A stretch of DNA of 64,000 bases. Source: Archaeoglobus sp. UBA234. GTDB lineage: Archaea; Halobacteriota; Archaeoglobi; Archaeoglobales; Archaeoglobaceae. The notes under the pieces were generated by a model. The model was not told where the DNA came from and did not search any database. It saw only the letters and a list, made by a program, of their open reading frames with translations. Location of the stretch: the NCBI GenBank assembly GCA_002494625.1, contig DACH01000006.1, positions 1 to 64,000 of the forward strand, written 5' to 3'. Shown piece after piece: positions 23,665-33,009 of this stretch. The translations under genes were made by a program, and so were the position numbers. Numbering within the stretch: the first letter of the stretch is position 1; each line of letters begins with the position of its first letter.

Positions 23665-24996
23665 TCACCACCTGAAAACAGGGTCTTTTTCCGGATCAAA
23701 CTCTGGAGGAGGTGTTCTACCGAAGAAGTCAACCCAGTATCCTATAACTTTCTCCTCTTCAAGCCTCTTTACCTCTTCATCGCTGAAACCAAGGAGATTT
23801 TTGAGTATGTATCGGTTGTGATAGCCAACAGGATGTACCGTCCATTTTATTCTACCGGGAGTCTCACTCATCTTCACTGGAGGTCCGACATGAACCATCT
23901 CTCCAAAAAGCGGGTCGTTGTACATCCATACTGTACCTCTGTCTCTCAGATGTCCATCAGTGTAAACTTCCAGGCTATTCCTTGCTATTCCTGCGGAAAA
24001 TCCAAATTCAGCACTCATCTCGATTATTTCTTCTGCGTTATGTTCTGATACCCACCTCTCAATCTCTCCATCGATCTCCTCCCTTGCCTCAGGTTTCAGT
24101 CTGGAAACAACATCCGGATACTTCTCAAGAAGCTCGCTTTTGTCCATTGCCTTGCACAATCCTTCAAAATGGCTGTTGCTAATTGCAGTGATTGTTACGA
24201 GCCTCCCATCCTTTGATTTGAAGGCGTTTGCGACAATTGAAGCATCTTTGTTACCGAGCCTCTTCCAGTCCTCGCCTTTTTTACTCACATAGCTCCAGAT
24301 GAGGCTCATGTGCCTTGCAAGGTTCTCAGCCTGGGTAACATCGATGTACTGACCCTCTCCGGTAAATTCTCTGTGATACAGGGCTGCAAGAGCAACCATG
24401 AATGCAGCAGCCCCTCCGAGCATATCTCCTGGATAATAGGGCAGTTTCATTGGAACTCTTCCTTCATAACCTGAAATGGCAGATACACCACTTGCAGCTT
24501 GGGCTGCAGCATCCCAGCTGGGCCAGTTCCATCTCTCTCCCCACTGACCAAATCCACTGATTGAAACATAGATTATCCTGGGATTTATCTCTTTGATGTG
24601 TTTGTAGCTGATCTCCATTCTCTCCATAACACCAGGAACATAGTTTTCAATAATTACATCGCTCTTCTTTACCAGATCATAAAAGATCGCTTTGCCTTTA
24701 GGGTGTTTGAGGTTCAATCCGAAGAAGTACTTGTTTCTCTGAACCCACATGACACCTACCGAGTTGTTTTTCCAGAATCTGCTCCAGAGGTCAACGCTTC
24801 TCAACAACTCACCCATACCGGGTGGCTCAATTTTTATAACCTCTGCACCGAAGTCTGCGAAAAGAGAGGCTGTTTCCGGTCCTATAAGCACCTGCGAGAG
24901 GTCTAGAACTCTTATGCCCTTCAGAGCTTCAGGCTTTTCAAAGACTTTCCTGATGTCAAATTTTTCCTTAGTCCACTCAAAAAAGTCTTTGGTCAT
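23665..24996 (-). CDS. class III CoA-transferase (CaiB/BaiF family), subunit 2
   Basis: A 443-residue partner of the preceding entry, with IRVLDLSQVLIGPETASLFADFGAEVIKIEPP-type N-terminus, VIIENYVPGVMERM, and WPSWDAAAQAASGVSA, in which the Asp is the expected catalytic residue forming the aspartyl-CoA intermediate. It is therefore the more clearly catalytic of the two. The start ATG 24996 lies about 26 bases after TTAAAATATT, so it is probably leaderless and the first gene of a two-gene operon. An Archaeoglobales genome could use such an enzyme in degradation of aromatic or aliphatic acids; that is inference. Confidence 0.9.
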   Translation of the reverse strand: MTKDFFEWTKEKFDIRKVFEKPEALKGIRVLDLSQVLIGPETASLFADFGAEVIKIEPPGMGELLRSVDLWSRFWKNNSVGVMWVQRNKYFFGLNLKHPKGKAIFYDLVKKSDVIIENYVPGVMERMEISYKHIKEINPRIIYVSISGFGQWGERWNWPSWDAAAQAASGVSAISGYEGRVPMKLPYYPGDMLGGAAAFMVALAALYHREFTGEGQYIDVTQAENLARHMSLIWSYVSKKGEDWKRLGNKDASIVANAFKSKDGRLVTITAISNSHFEGLCKAMDKSELLEKYPDVVSRLKPEAREEIDGEIERWVSEHNAEEIIEMSAEFGFSAGIARNSLEVYTDGHLRDRGTVWMYNDPLFGEMVHVGPPVKMSETPGRIKWTVHPVGYHNRYILKNLLGFSDEEVKRLEEEKVIGYWVDFFGRTPPPEFDPEKDPVFRW

Positions 24997-25156
24997 GATC
25001 AATACTGAAATTTGAAATATTTTAACCTTTTTGAGCAGACGGACTCATTTCTGCTTATAACACTCGAAACTTGCTCATGGGTGTTTAACAGACTCTGGCA
25101 ACTTGTATATATGCATAAATGATGAATTGCAAAAATACCGTAAAAAAGCATTTTAA

Positions 25157-25549
25157 CTATTTAACAGCCACTACAGGAACATCTGAGTTGAGAATTATTT
25201 TTTGGGGGATACTACCGAATATCAGCTTCCCTACAGGACTTCTTCTCTTAACACCCACAACAATCAGATCAGGTTTGACCTCTCTCATAAAGTCGAGTAT
25301 ATCTTCCCCCGGATCTTTTCCTCTGATTAGGAGGCGGGTCTCGACCTCTATCCCCTCACTTAAAGCCTTTTCCTCAGCCCATTTCAGAAGATTTTCTCCC
25401 TCTTCTATCTCCTCTTTGCTTGTTTTGTCCCCTCCGTAGAGTGAGTGAACTATTACGAGCTTTTTCCCTCTCAGCTTTGCCTCTTCTACTGCGAAGTCCA
25501 TAACTCTCGTTCGCCTCTCTGATTTACTCAGAGCAACAAGAATAGTCAT
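25157..25549 (-). CDS. universal stress protein (UspA family)
   Basis: A 130-residue single-domain Usp. The N-terminal VALSKSERRTRVMDFA and the C-terminal VVGVKRRSPVGKLIFGSIPQ segment, ending in NSDVPVVAVK, match the ATP-binding G-x2-G-x9-G-(S/T) type only approximately: here the loop reads GVKRRSPVGKLIFGS. The start ATG is about 27 bases from a TATA-like CTATAAATATG, so it is probably leaderless and monocistronic. Role under stress not specific. Confidence 0.88.
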   Translation of the reverse strand: MTILVALSKSERRTRVMDFAVEEAKLRGKKLVIVHSLYGGDKTSKEEIEEGENLLKWAEEKALSEGIEVETRLLIRGKDPGEDILDFMREVKPDLIVVGVKRRSPVGKLIFGSIPQKIILNSDVPVVAVK

Positions 25550-25670
25550 GAATAAAAATTCTCAAAAGCATATTTATAGGTTGCTGAAAGCAATCTCGGA
25601 TTACAGTTACTGCTCAGAAAACTGTTTTTTAATTGCTTCAAAGGATGTATAGTCCGTATCCAGAACACAC

Positions 25671-26216
25671 TCAGCTCAAAACTGAAGACGGGAAGTACTC
25701 TGTTATGTTCATCAGAATTTTCCCTCTGTGGATTATGTTGTAGTTTCTTGACAGAATAACCTCTCCTGGATTAAAATTGTTCCGCTCCAGCTCTATCTCG
25801 TCTGACATGCAAATCCTTATCCAGTTTATCTCCCTCCTCGCCTCGATTTTATACTTTTCCAGCAGCTTGCCTATGGGGATATCGGCTCTCATGAGATCGT
25901 CCCTGAACTTCTCATCCAGTCTATCTATGGGAGTGAGTGAGAGGGCAATTGCAAATAAGATACTGTTTGAATAAAGTCTCACAACTCTGTAATTCACTTC
26001 TTTCCCTTCTTCAATATCTAAGAGGGAAGAAACTTTTTTATCTGCTCTGGTAATTCTCTGCATTTCAGTTTTAATTTTCACGGGTTTCTCTGTATAGGCT
26101 TCAATAACTCTTGTTACTGAACCGTCAGTTGTGAGGATTATTCTATGGATTGGTTTAAGATTGAACCCCTTTTTCACCTCATCTTTTACTCTCTGGGAGA
26201 ATTCTATCTTCTTCAT
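25671..26216 (-). CDS. chorismate pyruvate-lyase-related protein (DUF98 family)
   Basis: A 181-residue protein resembling the DUF98/UbiC-related family: ILTTDGSVTRVIEAYTEKPVKI near the N-terminus, VNYRVVRLYSNSILFAIALS in the middle and a REINWIRICMSDE ... SRNYNIIHRGKILMNITEYFP ending. Members include 4-hydroxybenzoate synthases that release pyruvate from chorismate. In a menaquinone-using archaeon the product's fate is unclear, so the exact reaction is left open. It is 25 bases after the UPF0200-UPF0201 gene on the same strand and may share its transcript. Confidence 0.78.
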   Translation of the reverse strand: MKKIEFSQRVKDEVKKGFNLKPIHRIILTTDGSVTRVIEAYTEKPVKIKTEMQRITRADKKVSSLLDIEEGKEVNYRVVRLYSNSILFAIALSLTPIDRLDEKFRDDLMRADIPIGKLLEKYKIEARREINWIRICMSDEIELERNNFNPGEVILSRNYNIIHRGKILMNITEYFPSSVLS

Positions 26217-26241
26217 ATTTCTGTTTCCTTATTTTTCAGCT

Positions 26242-27207
26242 TTATTCAAAAACCTCAGACCACTCTATTTCCCTGACGGGTTTGCCTTCTCTGGTCTCGG
26301 GAGCCATATAATCTATAAACTTTTCTATTTTAACTCCGTAAACTCTGAAAGTCACCCTCAGAGGAGATAGAACAGCATCCTCCTCCACAAAATTTATCTT
26401 GGAAACCGTAGCGGTTTGTTTGTTGAGCAGGAGAGTTATCTCGTTTCCTGAAGTGTTCCTTATCATCTCTGTTCTTGCAGTATCAAGAATTCTCTGCCTC
26501 CTCAAAAGTTCTCGAAAGTGGTCCACCACCTCACTCTTCCCTCTTACAACATCGTCAACCTCAATTTTCGCCTCCGGGAACAGGTTTTTAATTGCTTTTA
26601 TGACCTTTTCAGCATCCTCTGTTGGATGGAGTGGAGTCTCAATTTCAACCTCTATGGCTCTAAAAAAGTTCCTCAGAATCTCTCTTATTTTCTCTCTGAA
26701 GGAATCGATGTCCGAGTTGTTCTCGACTATTATGTTTGCTTTTTCAAAAGCCTCGCTCATTCCCCATGACTCCTCTCTCCTGTCCCTCTCCCTCAGCTTA
26801 TCAATGCTGTCAATATCGTCCTCCCTTCTCCTCTTCAAAGCTCTTTCAAACCTTTTCTCTGTTGAAGACTCAATACCGATAAGGATGAAGTCATCACCAA
26901 ACTCTTTCCGGAATCTTTCAATCTCTGCTATACCTCTTATTCCATCAACAATCACAACTCCGGTATTGCTGGCTTTCCTCTTTATTTCGGGAAGACATTT
27001 TTTTGCAACAGCATCCATCCCCTCTTTCTCCCTCAGCTCTTTTGCAACTTTGCCTGCATTCTCATCATTTAACTCAAGCCCTCTCTCCATTACCTCTTTT
27101 CTGATAATGTCACCCATTATAACAACGGGAATCCCCATCTCCTCTGCTATTTTTGCTGCAGTACTCTTTCCGCTAAGGGGGTAGCCGACAAAAGCAATGA
27201 GCTTCAT
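26242..27207 (-). CDS. UPF0200-UPF0201 fusion: P-loop kinase-like plus RNA-binding-like domain
   Basis: The 321-residue protein joins two archaeal families. Residues 1-180 are a dephospho-CoA-kinase-like P-loop domain (GYPLSGKSTAAKIA Walker A, about 8-21; IVDGIRG; SSTEKRFERALKRRREDD). Residues about 183-321 match UPF0201 (VEIETPLHPTEDAEKVIKAI, then LLRRQRILDTARTEMI), a domain with an RNA-binding-like fold. The same fusion is known in Archaeoglobus. The substrate is unknown; coupling nucleotide chemistry to RNA binding is inference. It heads a minus-strand unit with the DUF98 gene. Confidence 0.88.
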   Translation of the reverse strand: MKLIAFVGYPLSGKSTAAKIAEEMGIPVVIMGDIIRKEVMERGLELNDENAGKVAKELREKEGMDAVAKKCLPEIKRKASNTGVVIVDGIRGIAEIERFRKEFGDDFILIGIESSTEKRFERALKRRREDDIDSIDKLRERDRREESWGMSEAFEKANIIVENNSDIDSFREKIREILRNFFRAIEVEIETPLHPTEDAEKVIKAIKNLFPEAKIEVDDVVRGKSEVVDHFRELLRRQRILDTARTEMIRNTSGNEITLLLNKQTATVSKINFVEEDAVLSPLRVTFRVYGVKIEKFIDYMAPETREGKPVREIEWSEVFE

Positions 27208-27284
27208 AATTCTCTCTTGGCTGTCTTGTTAAAAACAGTTCCGGAATCTGGAAAAATAATATAAATTCTGTGGGAGATACCAAG

Positions 27285-27599
27285 ATGCCAATGAATTTTG
27301 AAAAGGCACTGAAAAAAGGAAATGGATTCACACTAATAGATGTTACAGTTTCTGCTGGAGCAAAAGAGGCTAAAATACCTGCTGGTTTTAATGAATGGAG
27401 GAAGACAATTGAAATAAGGGTCAGGAGCCAGGCAAAGGAAGGAAAGGCAAATAATGAGATAATTAATGAAATGAAAAGAATTTTTCAGACGGATGTTGAG
27501 ATCGTGAAAGGCACAAAGAGCAATCAGAAAACCCTGAAAGTTCATACAGATTATGAGAATGTTCTGCAAATTTTGAGAAAGAGGTTTGAGAAGGGATGA
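27285..27599 (+). CDS. DUF167 (YggU/UPF0235) family protein
   Basis: A 104-residue protein with the family pattern VTVSAGAKEAKIPAGFNEW near residues 20-38, IEIRVRSQAKEGKANNEIINEM and KGTKSNQKTLKV. The function is unknown. ATG 27285 is preferred over the GTG at 27270 because a TATA-like AATATAAAT lies about 27 bases upstream of it. It overlaps the TOPRIM gene by four bases (ATGA). Confidence 0.85.
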   Translation: MPMNFEKALKKGNGFTLIDVTVSAGAKEAKIPAGFNEWRKTIEIRVRSQAKEGKANNEIINEMKRIFQTDVEIVKGTKSNQKTLKVHTDYENVLQILRKRFEKG

Positions 27600-27994
27600 G
27601 GGAATTATCCGAATCTGATGTTAAAAAGCTCTGGAATGTGATTGACGAGCTGATTAATGCATCTGAGGACTCAATTGTAGTTGTTGAGGGAAGTTCTGAC
27701 AGAGACGCCCTCAGAGAGATTGGAGTTTGTGGTGAAATTGCAATGGCATCAACAATGCCAGATGCTTACTTGGTTGACCTCGTTGGAGGTAGGGAAGTAA
27801 TAATAATGACTGACTGGGACAGTGAAGGAAAAATTATGGAGAGGAAACTGTCAAAGAAACTCACATCTCTTGGTATCAGGGTCAATCTTGAGTACAGAAG
27901 AAGAATTTTCGAGATAGTTGGAAGACATATTACAGCAGTGGAGAACCTTTCAAGGTTCATAGAAGCTCTGAACGACAGAAGGATCAAGAGATAG
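27596..27994 (+). CDS. TOPRIM-domain protein (UPF0292 type)
   Basis: A 132-residue protein that is nearly all TOPRIM domain: VVVEGSSDRDALRE with the catalytic-type Glu (about residue 30), and IIMTDWDSEGKIMERKL with the DxD pair (about 76-78). Small stand-alone TOPRIM proteins like this are related to primase and RNase M5; the target here is unknown. Its translation is coupled to the DUF167 gene by a four-base overlap, and an MFS gene follows 17 bases later. Confidence 0.85.
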   Translation: MRELSESDVKKLWNVIDELINASEDSIVVVEGSSDRDALREIGVCGEIAMASTMPDAYLVDLVGGREVIIMTDWDSEGKIMERKLSKKLTSLGIRVNLEYRRRIFEIVGRHITAVENLSRFIEALNDRRIKR

Positions 27995-28011
27995 TAGGAA
28001 GGGGGACGAAC

Positions 28012-29130
28012 TTGAGATCAAAAGATGTTTTTGCCCTTTACCTGGCAGGTTTTTGTGGCTATGCAGCATCAAGTATTGTTTTCCCGATAATTGCACCCTA
28101 TTCAATTATGCTTGGCGCCAGCAAAAGTGTTGCCGGTATAATCGCAGGTGGTTTTGCACTTGTAACTTCAATCACGATGATTCCATTTGGCTTGCTGGCT
28201 GATAGGGCTGGAAGATTTAGAATAACCGTAATAGGGATGCTTCTATTTGTAATTGCTCCATTTTTCTACATAATATCTTCTAATTACATTCATCTACTCT
28301 TTGCAAGGTTTTTTCATGGGCTTGCAATGGCTTTTTTTGTCCCTGCCGTAAATGCAATGGTTGTAGATATGTCACCTGACAGCAGGAGAGGGGAAGCTCT
28401 CGGCTGGATAGCAACCTTTACAATGGTTGGATATGCTTTCGGACCTCTTATTGGTGGTTTTTCAGCAGAGATTTACGGTCACATTTCTGTTTTTTACTTA
28501 TCTGGATTGATTGCTGCTGTAGGGCTTATCTCCCTTCTCCCTGTTAAATACCGGGGTTCAACCACCCATGAGGTTGTAAAACTTGAGGTAAATCCAAAAA
28601 CCATTGCAGCAATATCCACTCCTTTTTTTGCAACCTTTGGAAGTGCAGCCATCGCCATTTACTCTATCCCTCTTTATCTCTCAGAATTTGGTGTTGAAAC
28701 AGGATTTATCGGAGTTCTTGGAATGGCTCTTTTTTTGAGCTCCGCTCTAGTCAGGGTTCCTGCAGGAAAACTTTCAGATATCTTCGGGAGAAAGCCAGTT
28801 ATCTTTGCAGGCTTGGTAGTTGAAGCATCTGGAGTACTTCTGTTTTTATCTTCAGATATGTCGATGATTGTTGCTGGTACTGTTGTAACAGGTGTTGGGA
28901 TGGGTCTTGCAAATCCGGCGGGCTTTGCGCTCATATCGGACATCGTTCCCCCAAGAATGAGGGGCTTTGCGATGGGTGCCTCGAGCTCCTCTCTTCAGCT
29001 TGGAGTTTTTCTCGGTCCGGCAATAATGGGTACAATCGTTGAACTATCAGGTTTTGGATATGGTTTCCTCTTCTTCGGGATACTGACTTTTGTTTCAGCA
29101 GTGACAATTTTTCTTCTCCTTAAAAGGTAA
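28012..29130 (+). CDS. MFS transporter
   Basis: A 372-residue integral membrane protein with about twelve helices. The MFS loop 2-3 signature is seen as FGLLADRAGRFRITVIGM (about residues 59-76) and again in the second half as GKLSDIFGRKPVIF (about 249-262), showing the internal duplication. Start TTG 28012 behind GGAAGGGGG. A second MFS gene follows 45 bases later; they are similar in plan and probably an old duplication. The substrate is unknown; drug or small-molecule efflux is the usual role in this subgroup. Confidence 0.88.
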   Translation: MRSKDVFALYLAGFCGYAASSIVFPIIAPYSIMLGASKSVAGIIAGGFALVTSITMIPFGLLADRAGRFRITVIGMLLFVIAPFFYIISSNYIHLLFARFFHGLAMAFFVPAVNAMVVDMSPDSRRGEALGWIATFTMVGYAFGPLIGGFSAEIYGHISVFYLSGLIAAVGLISLLPVKYRGSTTHEVVKLEVNPKTIAAISTPFFATFGSAAIAIYSIPLYLSEFGVETGFIGVLGMALFLSSALVRVPAGKLSDIFGRKPVIFAGLVVEASGVLLFLSSDMSMIVAGTVVTGVGMGLANPAGFALISDIVPPRMRGFAMGASSSSLQLGVFLGPAIMGTIVELSGFGYGFLFFGILTFVSAVTIFLLLKR

Positions 29131-29175
29131 GTTTTTAAAGCAGATGTTCTGTATCTGAATTTTCGAAGTGATAGG

Positions 29176-30348
29176 ATGAGCAGAAAAAGCACACTTAAAA
29201 AAACTGAATCAGTCCGTATATTCAGAATACTCTTTATATCAGTATTCTCTGCCATGCTTGGGCTTGGAATAGTTGTTCCTCTCCTTCCCTTCTATGCTGA
29301 AAGTCTTGGAGCAACTGGACTCTGGATTGGAGCAATTTTTTCAGGATTCTCACTTTCCAGGGCTGTTTTCATGCCGGTAATAGGTAGAATGTCAGATAAA
29401 CGAGGAAGAAAAATCTTCATCCTTCTCGGGCTTCTAATTTATACTGTCATCTCCTTTGCCTATCTCTCTGCCATCTCGGTTTTTTACCTTACAGCAGTCA
29501 GAATAGTCCATGGTATAGCCTCCGCCATGGTTATACCTGTTGCAATGGCTTATATAGCAGATTTCTCTCCAGAGGGTGGAGAAGGGAGTCATATGGGAAC
29601 TTTCACTATATCAATGTTGCTGGGTATGGGATTTGGACCACTTCTCGGTGGCATAATAAAAGAATTGTTCGGGATGAATACAGTATTTCTTTCAATGGCA
29701 TTATTTTCAGCGATATCTTTTATTATTTGCCTCATTTTTTTGCCTGAGTCAGCAGGTGTGCATAGGATTGGGGCATCCATTATTAAAGCGCTCGGTAGCA
29801 GAATGATGAAAGGTGTACTGTTTTTCAGAGTAATGAATGCCTTTGCAATTGGAAGTTACATGGTTTATCTTCCTGTTGTAACCTCGAAGCTCAATCACAT
29901 ATCCACATCACAGATAGGTGTTCTGATCTCTCTTAGCATAATCACCACCGCATTATTCCAGAGAACCACCGGGAAGATTGCTGATGCGGGTAGAAAATCG
30001 GTTCTGATAGTGGCAGGTTCTGCAATAGTTGCAGCCTCCCTTCTTTCCATCCCATTCCTTCAAAGTTTTCAGGAGCTTTTAATCGCCTCCCTCTTTATAG
30101 GTGTGGGAAGTGCCCTCTCACTCCCCTCTGCCATGGCAGTTGTAACAATGGCAGGCAGGGAGGTTGGACAGGGAAGTGCGATGGGGGCCTTCAACACAGC
30201 CATGAGTATTGGAATGATAACTGCTCCTATGGTAACAGGAGGAATAATGGATTTGTTCGGGGAATTTTATGTTTTTATTTTCTCTGGAATAGTCTGTTTT
30301 TTATCCATACCGATTTTCTGGGCAATTATATCTAAAACAGGAGTTTAA
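29176..30348 (+). CDS. MFS transporter, second copy
   Basis: A 390-residue MFS protein with about twelve helices, opening IRILFISVFSAMLGLGIVVPLLPFYAESL, signature GRMSDKRGRKIFILLG (about residues 71-86) and second-half GKIADAGRKSVLIVAG. The motif LLGMGFGPLLGG is the antiporter-type motif C. Start ATG 29176. It lies in tandem with the preceding MFS gene on one probable transcript. Substrate unknown. Confidence 0.88.
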   Translation: MSRKSTLKKTESVRIFRILFISVFSAMLGLGIVVPLLPFYAESLGATGLWIGAIFSGFSLSRAVFMPVIGRMSDKRGRKIFILLGLLIYTVISFAYLSAISVFYLTAVRIVHGIASAMVIPVAMAYIADFSPEGGEGSHMGTFTISMLLGMGFGPLLGGIIKELFGMNTVFLSMALFSAISFIICLIFLPESAGVHRIGASIIKALGSRMMKGVLFFRVMNAFAIGSYMVYLPVVTSKLNHISTSQIGVLISLSIITTALFQRTTGKIADAGRKSVLIVAGSAIVAASLLSIPFLQSFQELLIASLFIGVGSALSLPSAMAVVTMAGREVGQGSAMGAFNTAMSIGMITAPMVTGGIMDLFGEFYVFIFSGIVCFLSIPIFWAIISKTGV

Positions 30349-30410
30349 CTACGATTTCAGTTTCCTTTCCAGGCTTTAAAATTTAAATAATTTCAGAAGA
30401 AACTCTGGTC

Positions 30411-31256
30411 ATGGAAGTCATTCCCATTGCCTTTGATTCCTTGGGTGCAAGGAGTATGTGTACACTCGTCAGGACGGCAGATGTTACTGTTATTATAGAT
30501 CCCGGAGTTGCTCTCGGTCCAAAGAGGTATGGATTGCCTCCTCACCCAAAGGAAGTTGACAGGATGAAAGAACTATGGGAGGATATTAAAAAAGGTATCG
30601 AGGAAAGCGATGTTGCAGTTGTTACCCACTACCATTACGATCACCACAGTCCTGAAGAAACCGATCTTTTGAAGGGTAAGAGAATACTCTTGAAGCACCC
30701 TAAGGAAAAGATAAACAGAAGTCAGATGGGAAGAGCTGCTTATTTTATCGAAAAGCTTGATAATTACGACTTTGCTGATGGAAAAGAATATGAGTTTGGA
30801 AACACTCTTCTAAAATTCTCCCAACCTGTTTTTCATGGAGCAAATTCCAGACTTGGATATGTAATTGAGCTTTACATTGATGATGGAGACAGCTTTGCTT
30901 TTTCGTCAGATGTTGAGGGACCCATCCATGGTGAACAAGTGGAATTTCTGATTGAGACTAAAGCTGAGACAGTATTCATTGATGGTCCGATGACCTACAT
31001 GCTTGGTTATCGCTTCTCTGCAAGAAGCCTTGAGAACTCGATTGAGAACCTGATAACCCTGATGGAAAGAACAGATGTGAAGGATCTTGTTCTTGACCAC
31101 CACCTCACAAGAGACATAAATTTCAGGGAAAAGATAAATGAGGTTAGAGAGAGGGGAGAGGAGATTGGAGTCAGAGTTATGACTGCTGCAGAGTTTTCAG
31201 GTAAAGAGAACCTCTTGCTGGAGGCATTGCGAAAGGAGCTCTATCAGAATTACTGA
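30411..31256 (+). CDS. UPF0282 family MBL-fold hydrolase
   Basis: A 281-residue protein with the metallo-beta-lactamase-like metal motif THYHYDHHSPEE (about residues 78-89), FHGANSRLGYVIEL and a late LVLDHHLTRD. The opening IAFDSLGARSMCTLV and the whole length match the archaeal UPF0282 family of unknown function. It stands alone, 110 bases before the fwd operon on the same strand; shared transcription is possible but not shown. Confidence 0.85.
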   Translation: MEVIPIAFDSLGARSMCTLVRTADVTVIIDPGVALGPKRYGLPPHPKEVDRMKELWEDIKKGIEESDVAVVTHYHYDHHSPEETDLLKGKRILLKHPKEKINRSQMGRAAYFIEKLDNYDFADGKEYEFGNTLLKFSQPVFHGANSRLGYVIELYIDDGDSFAFSSDVEGPIHGEQVEFLIETKAETVFIDGPMTYMLGYRFSARSLENSIENLITLMERTDVKDLVLDHHLTRDINFREKINEVRERGEEIGVRVMTAAEFSGKENLLLEALRKELYQNY

Positions 31257-31367
31257 ACATCTGGCGTTAACTCATTCTATCTTGCAGATATCGACAAAAA
31301 AACAAATCATTAAATAGTAACTGAAGAATTTTTACTATATTCAAATTGTCTCCGGTGGTGGAAGGAT

Positions 31368-31739
31368 ATGATAGAAGTCGAAATTATTTCAGGCAGAACT
31401 CTTGATCAGGGCGCTACTGTTGAAGAGAAGCTTACAGATGAGTATTTCAAAGCTGTAAACTACTGTGAGTTGAGTGAAGAAGATTTCAATGCTTTGAATC
31501 TCTCAGAAGGAGATAGAGTCAGAGTAAAAACTGATTTTGGAGAAGTAGTTGTTTACGCAGTGAAAAACAAGGATCTGAAGAAAGGAATGGCTTTCATTCC
31601 GATGGGACCCTATGCGAATATGGTTATTGATCCGAACACTGATGGAACGGGAATGCCTCAGTTCAAGGGTATAAAGGGAGTCGTTGAGAAAACTGAAGAT
31701 AAGGTTCTGACGGTTAAGGAGCTTATTGAGGTGATATGA
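31368..31739 (+). CDS. fwdD: formylmethanofuran dehydrogenase subunit D
   Basis: A 123-residue molybdopterin-dinucleotide-binding domain protein: GRTLDQGATVEEKLTDEY near the start, LNLSEGDRVRVKTDFGEVVV, and FIPMGPYANMVIDPNTDGTGMP. FwdD forms part of the pterin site of the tungsten/molybdenum formylmethanofuran dehydrogenase. Good SD (GGTGGTGGAAGG). It is the first gene of fwdDBAC and abuts fwdB. Confidence 0.92.
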   Translation: MIEVEIISGRTLDQGATVEEKLTDEYFKAVNYCELSEEDFNALNLSEGDRVRVKTDFGEVVVYAVKNKDLKKGMAFIPMGPYANMVIDPNTDGTGMPQFKGIKGVVEKTEDKVLTVKELIEVI

Positions 31740-33004
31740 TGGCTGAAGAGGTTAATATAATCTGCACATTCTGCGGAAGTGTGTGCGATGATGTTCAGTT
31801 TGATCTTGAAAAGTTCAAAGGTAAAAAGTTTTGCAAACTTGGAAGCAGTAAGTTCTCCAAAAAAGAGAGAATAAAAGCACCGATGATCGATGGTAAGGAA
31901 GTAAGCTATGAAGAGGCAATTGAGAAAGCTGCGGAAATTCTGGTAAATGCAAAAAGACCCCTCCTTTATGGCTGGGCTTCCACTGTAAATGAGGCAATAA
32001 GGCTTGGAGTACTCCTGACTGAGAAGGTTAGAGGAGTTTATGATCAGTGCGCAAGTGTCTGCCATGCGCCTGGAACTCTTGCTCTTATTGAGGAAGGTGT
32101 GCCTGGAGGAAGCCTTGGAGAAATCAAGAACAGAGCAGATATGGTTGTCTTCTGGGGAAGCAATCCGATGGAAGCACACCCCAGACATCCTGTGAGGTAT
32201 TCCGTGAGGGCAAAGGGACTGCTCATCAAAGACAGGAAGGACAGGAAGGTTGTGGTCGTGGATGTCAGGAAGACAAAATCAGCGAATATGGCTGACCTGT
32301 TTATTCAGATAAAGCCCGGATATGATTATCCTGTGCTCTCAGCTTTGAGGGCTATAATAAAGGGAGAAGAGGATGCCGTGCCTGAAGAGGTTGGAGGGGT
32401 TAAGAAAGAGCAACTGAAAGAGCTGGCAGAGATGATGAAAAGTGCAAAGTACGGAGCAGTACTCTACGGGCTTGGTGTTACACAGTCAAGAGGGAGAGAC
32501 AGAAATGTTGAAAATGCAATCAAACTCATTCAGCTTCTCAATCGTTACACAAGATGGATTATATGGCCTATGAGGGGTCATTACAATGTCGTTGGAGCGG
32601 GAGAGGTGCCAGCATGGGAGGCTGGATACACATATGCGATCGACTTCAGCAGAGGATATCCGAGGTTCTCTCCGGGTGAGTTCTCAGCCAACGAGATTCT
32701 CCAGAGAGGTGACTGTGATGCAGCTCTGATTATCGCCTCCGATCCTGCCGCACACTTTCCAAAAGTTTCTGTAAAACATCTGAAGAAAATCCCGGTCATT
32801 CAGATCGATCCATTTCCGAACATGACTACACTCCTCAGTGATGTTGTTATTCCCTCGGCGGTTGCAGGTCTTGAGGCAGAGGGTACTGCCTACAGAATGG
32901 ATGGCATTCCATTCAGGGTGAAGAAAATCGTTGATACAGAGTACTGGAGTGATGAAAAGATACTCGAGCTGATGCTTGAAAAGGTTAATGAACTTCAGAG
33001 GTGA
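31739..33004 (+). CDS. fwdB: formylmethanofuran dehydrogenase subunit B (catalytic)
   Basis: The 421-residue catalytic subunit carries a [4Fe-4S] motif CTFCGSVCDD (about residues 8-17) plus FCKLG, and VYDQCASVCHAPG (about 100-112), whose first Cys is the expected metal ligand; this is the cysteine form and not the selenocysteine form. The molybdopterin segment FWGSNPMEAHPRHPVRYS is clear. The enzyme reduces or releases CO2 at the methanofuran step, in Archaeoglobales mainly oxidising formylmethanofuran. ATG 31739 fits the SD better (GGTG plus five bases) than the ATG three bases earlier. Its TGA overlaps the SD of fwdA. Confidence 0.93.
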   Translation: MAEEVNIICTFCGSVCDDVQFDLEKFKGKKFCKLGSSKFSKKERIKAPMIDGKEVSYEEAIEKAAEILVNAKRPLLYGWASTVNEAIRLGVLLTEKVRGVYDQCASVCHAPGTLALIEEGVPGGSLGEIKNRADMVVFWGSNPMEAHPRHPVRYSVRAKGLLIKDRKDRKVVVVDVRKTKSANMADLFIQIKPGYDYPVLSALRAIIKGEEDAVPEEVGGVKKEQLKELAEMMKSAKYGAVLYGLGVTQSRGRDRNVENAIKLIQLLNRYTRWIIWPMRGHYNVVGAGEVPAWEAGYTYAIDFSRGYPRFSPGEFSANEILQRGDCDAALIIASDPAAHFPKVSVKHLKKIPVIQIDPFPNMTTLLSDVVIPSAVAGLEAEGTAYRMDGIPFRVKKIVDTEYWSDEKILELMLEKVNELQR

Positions 33005-33009
33005 TTATG

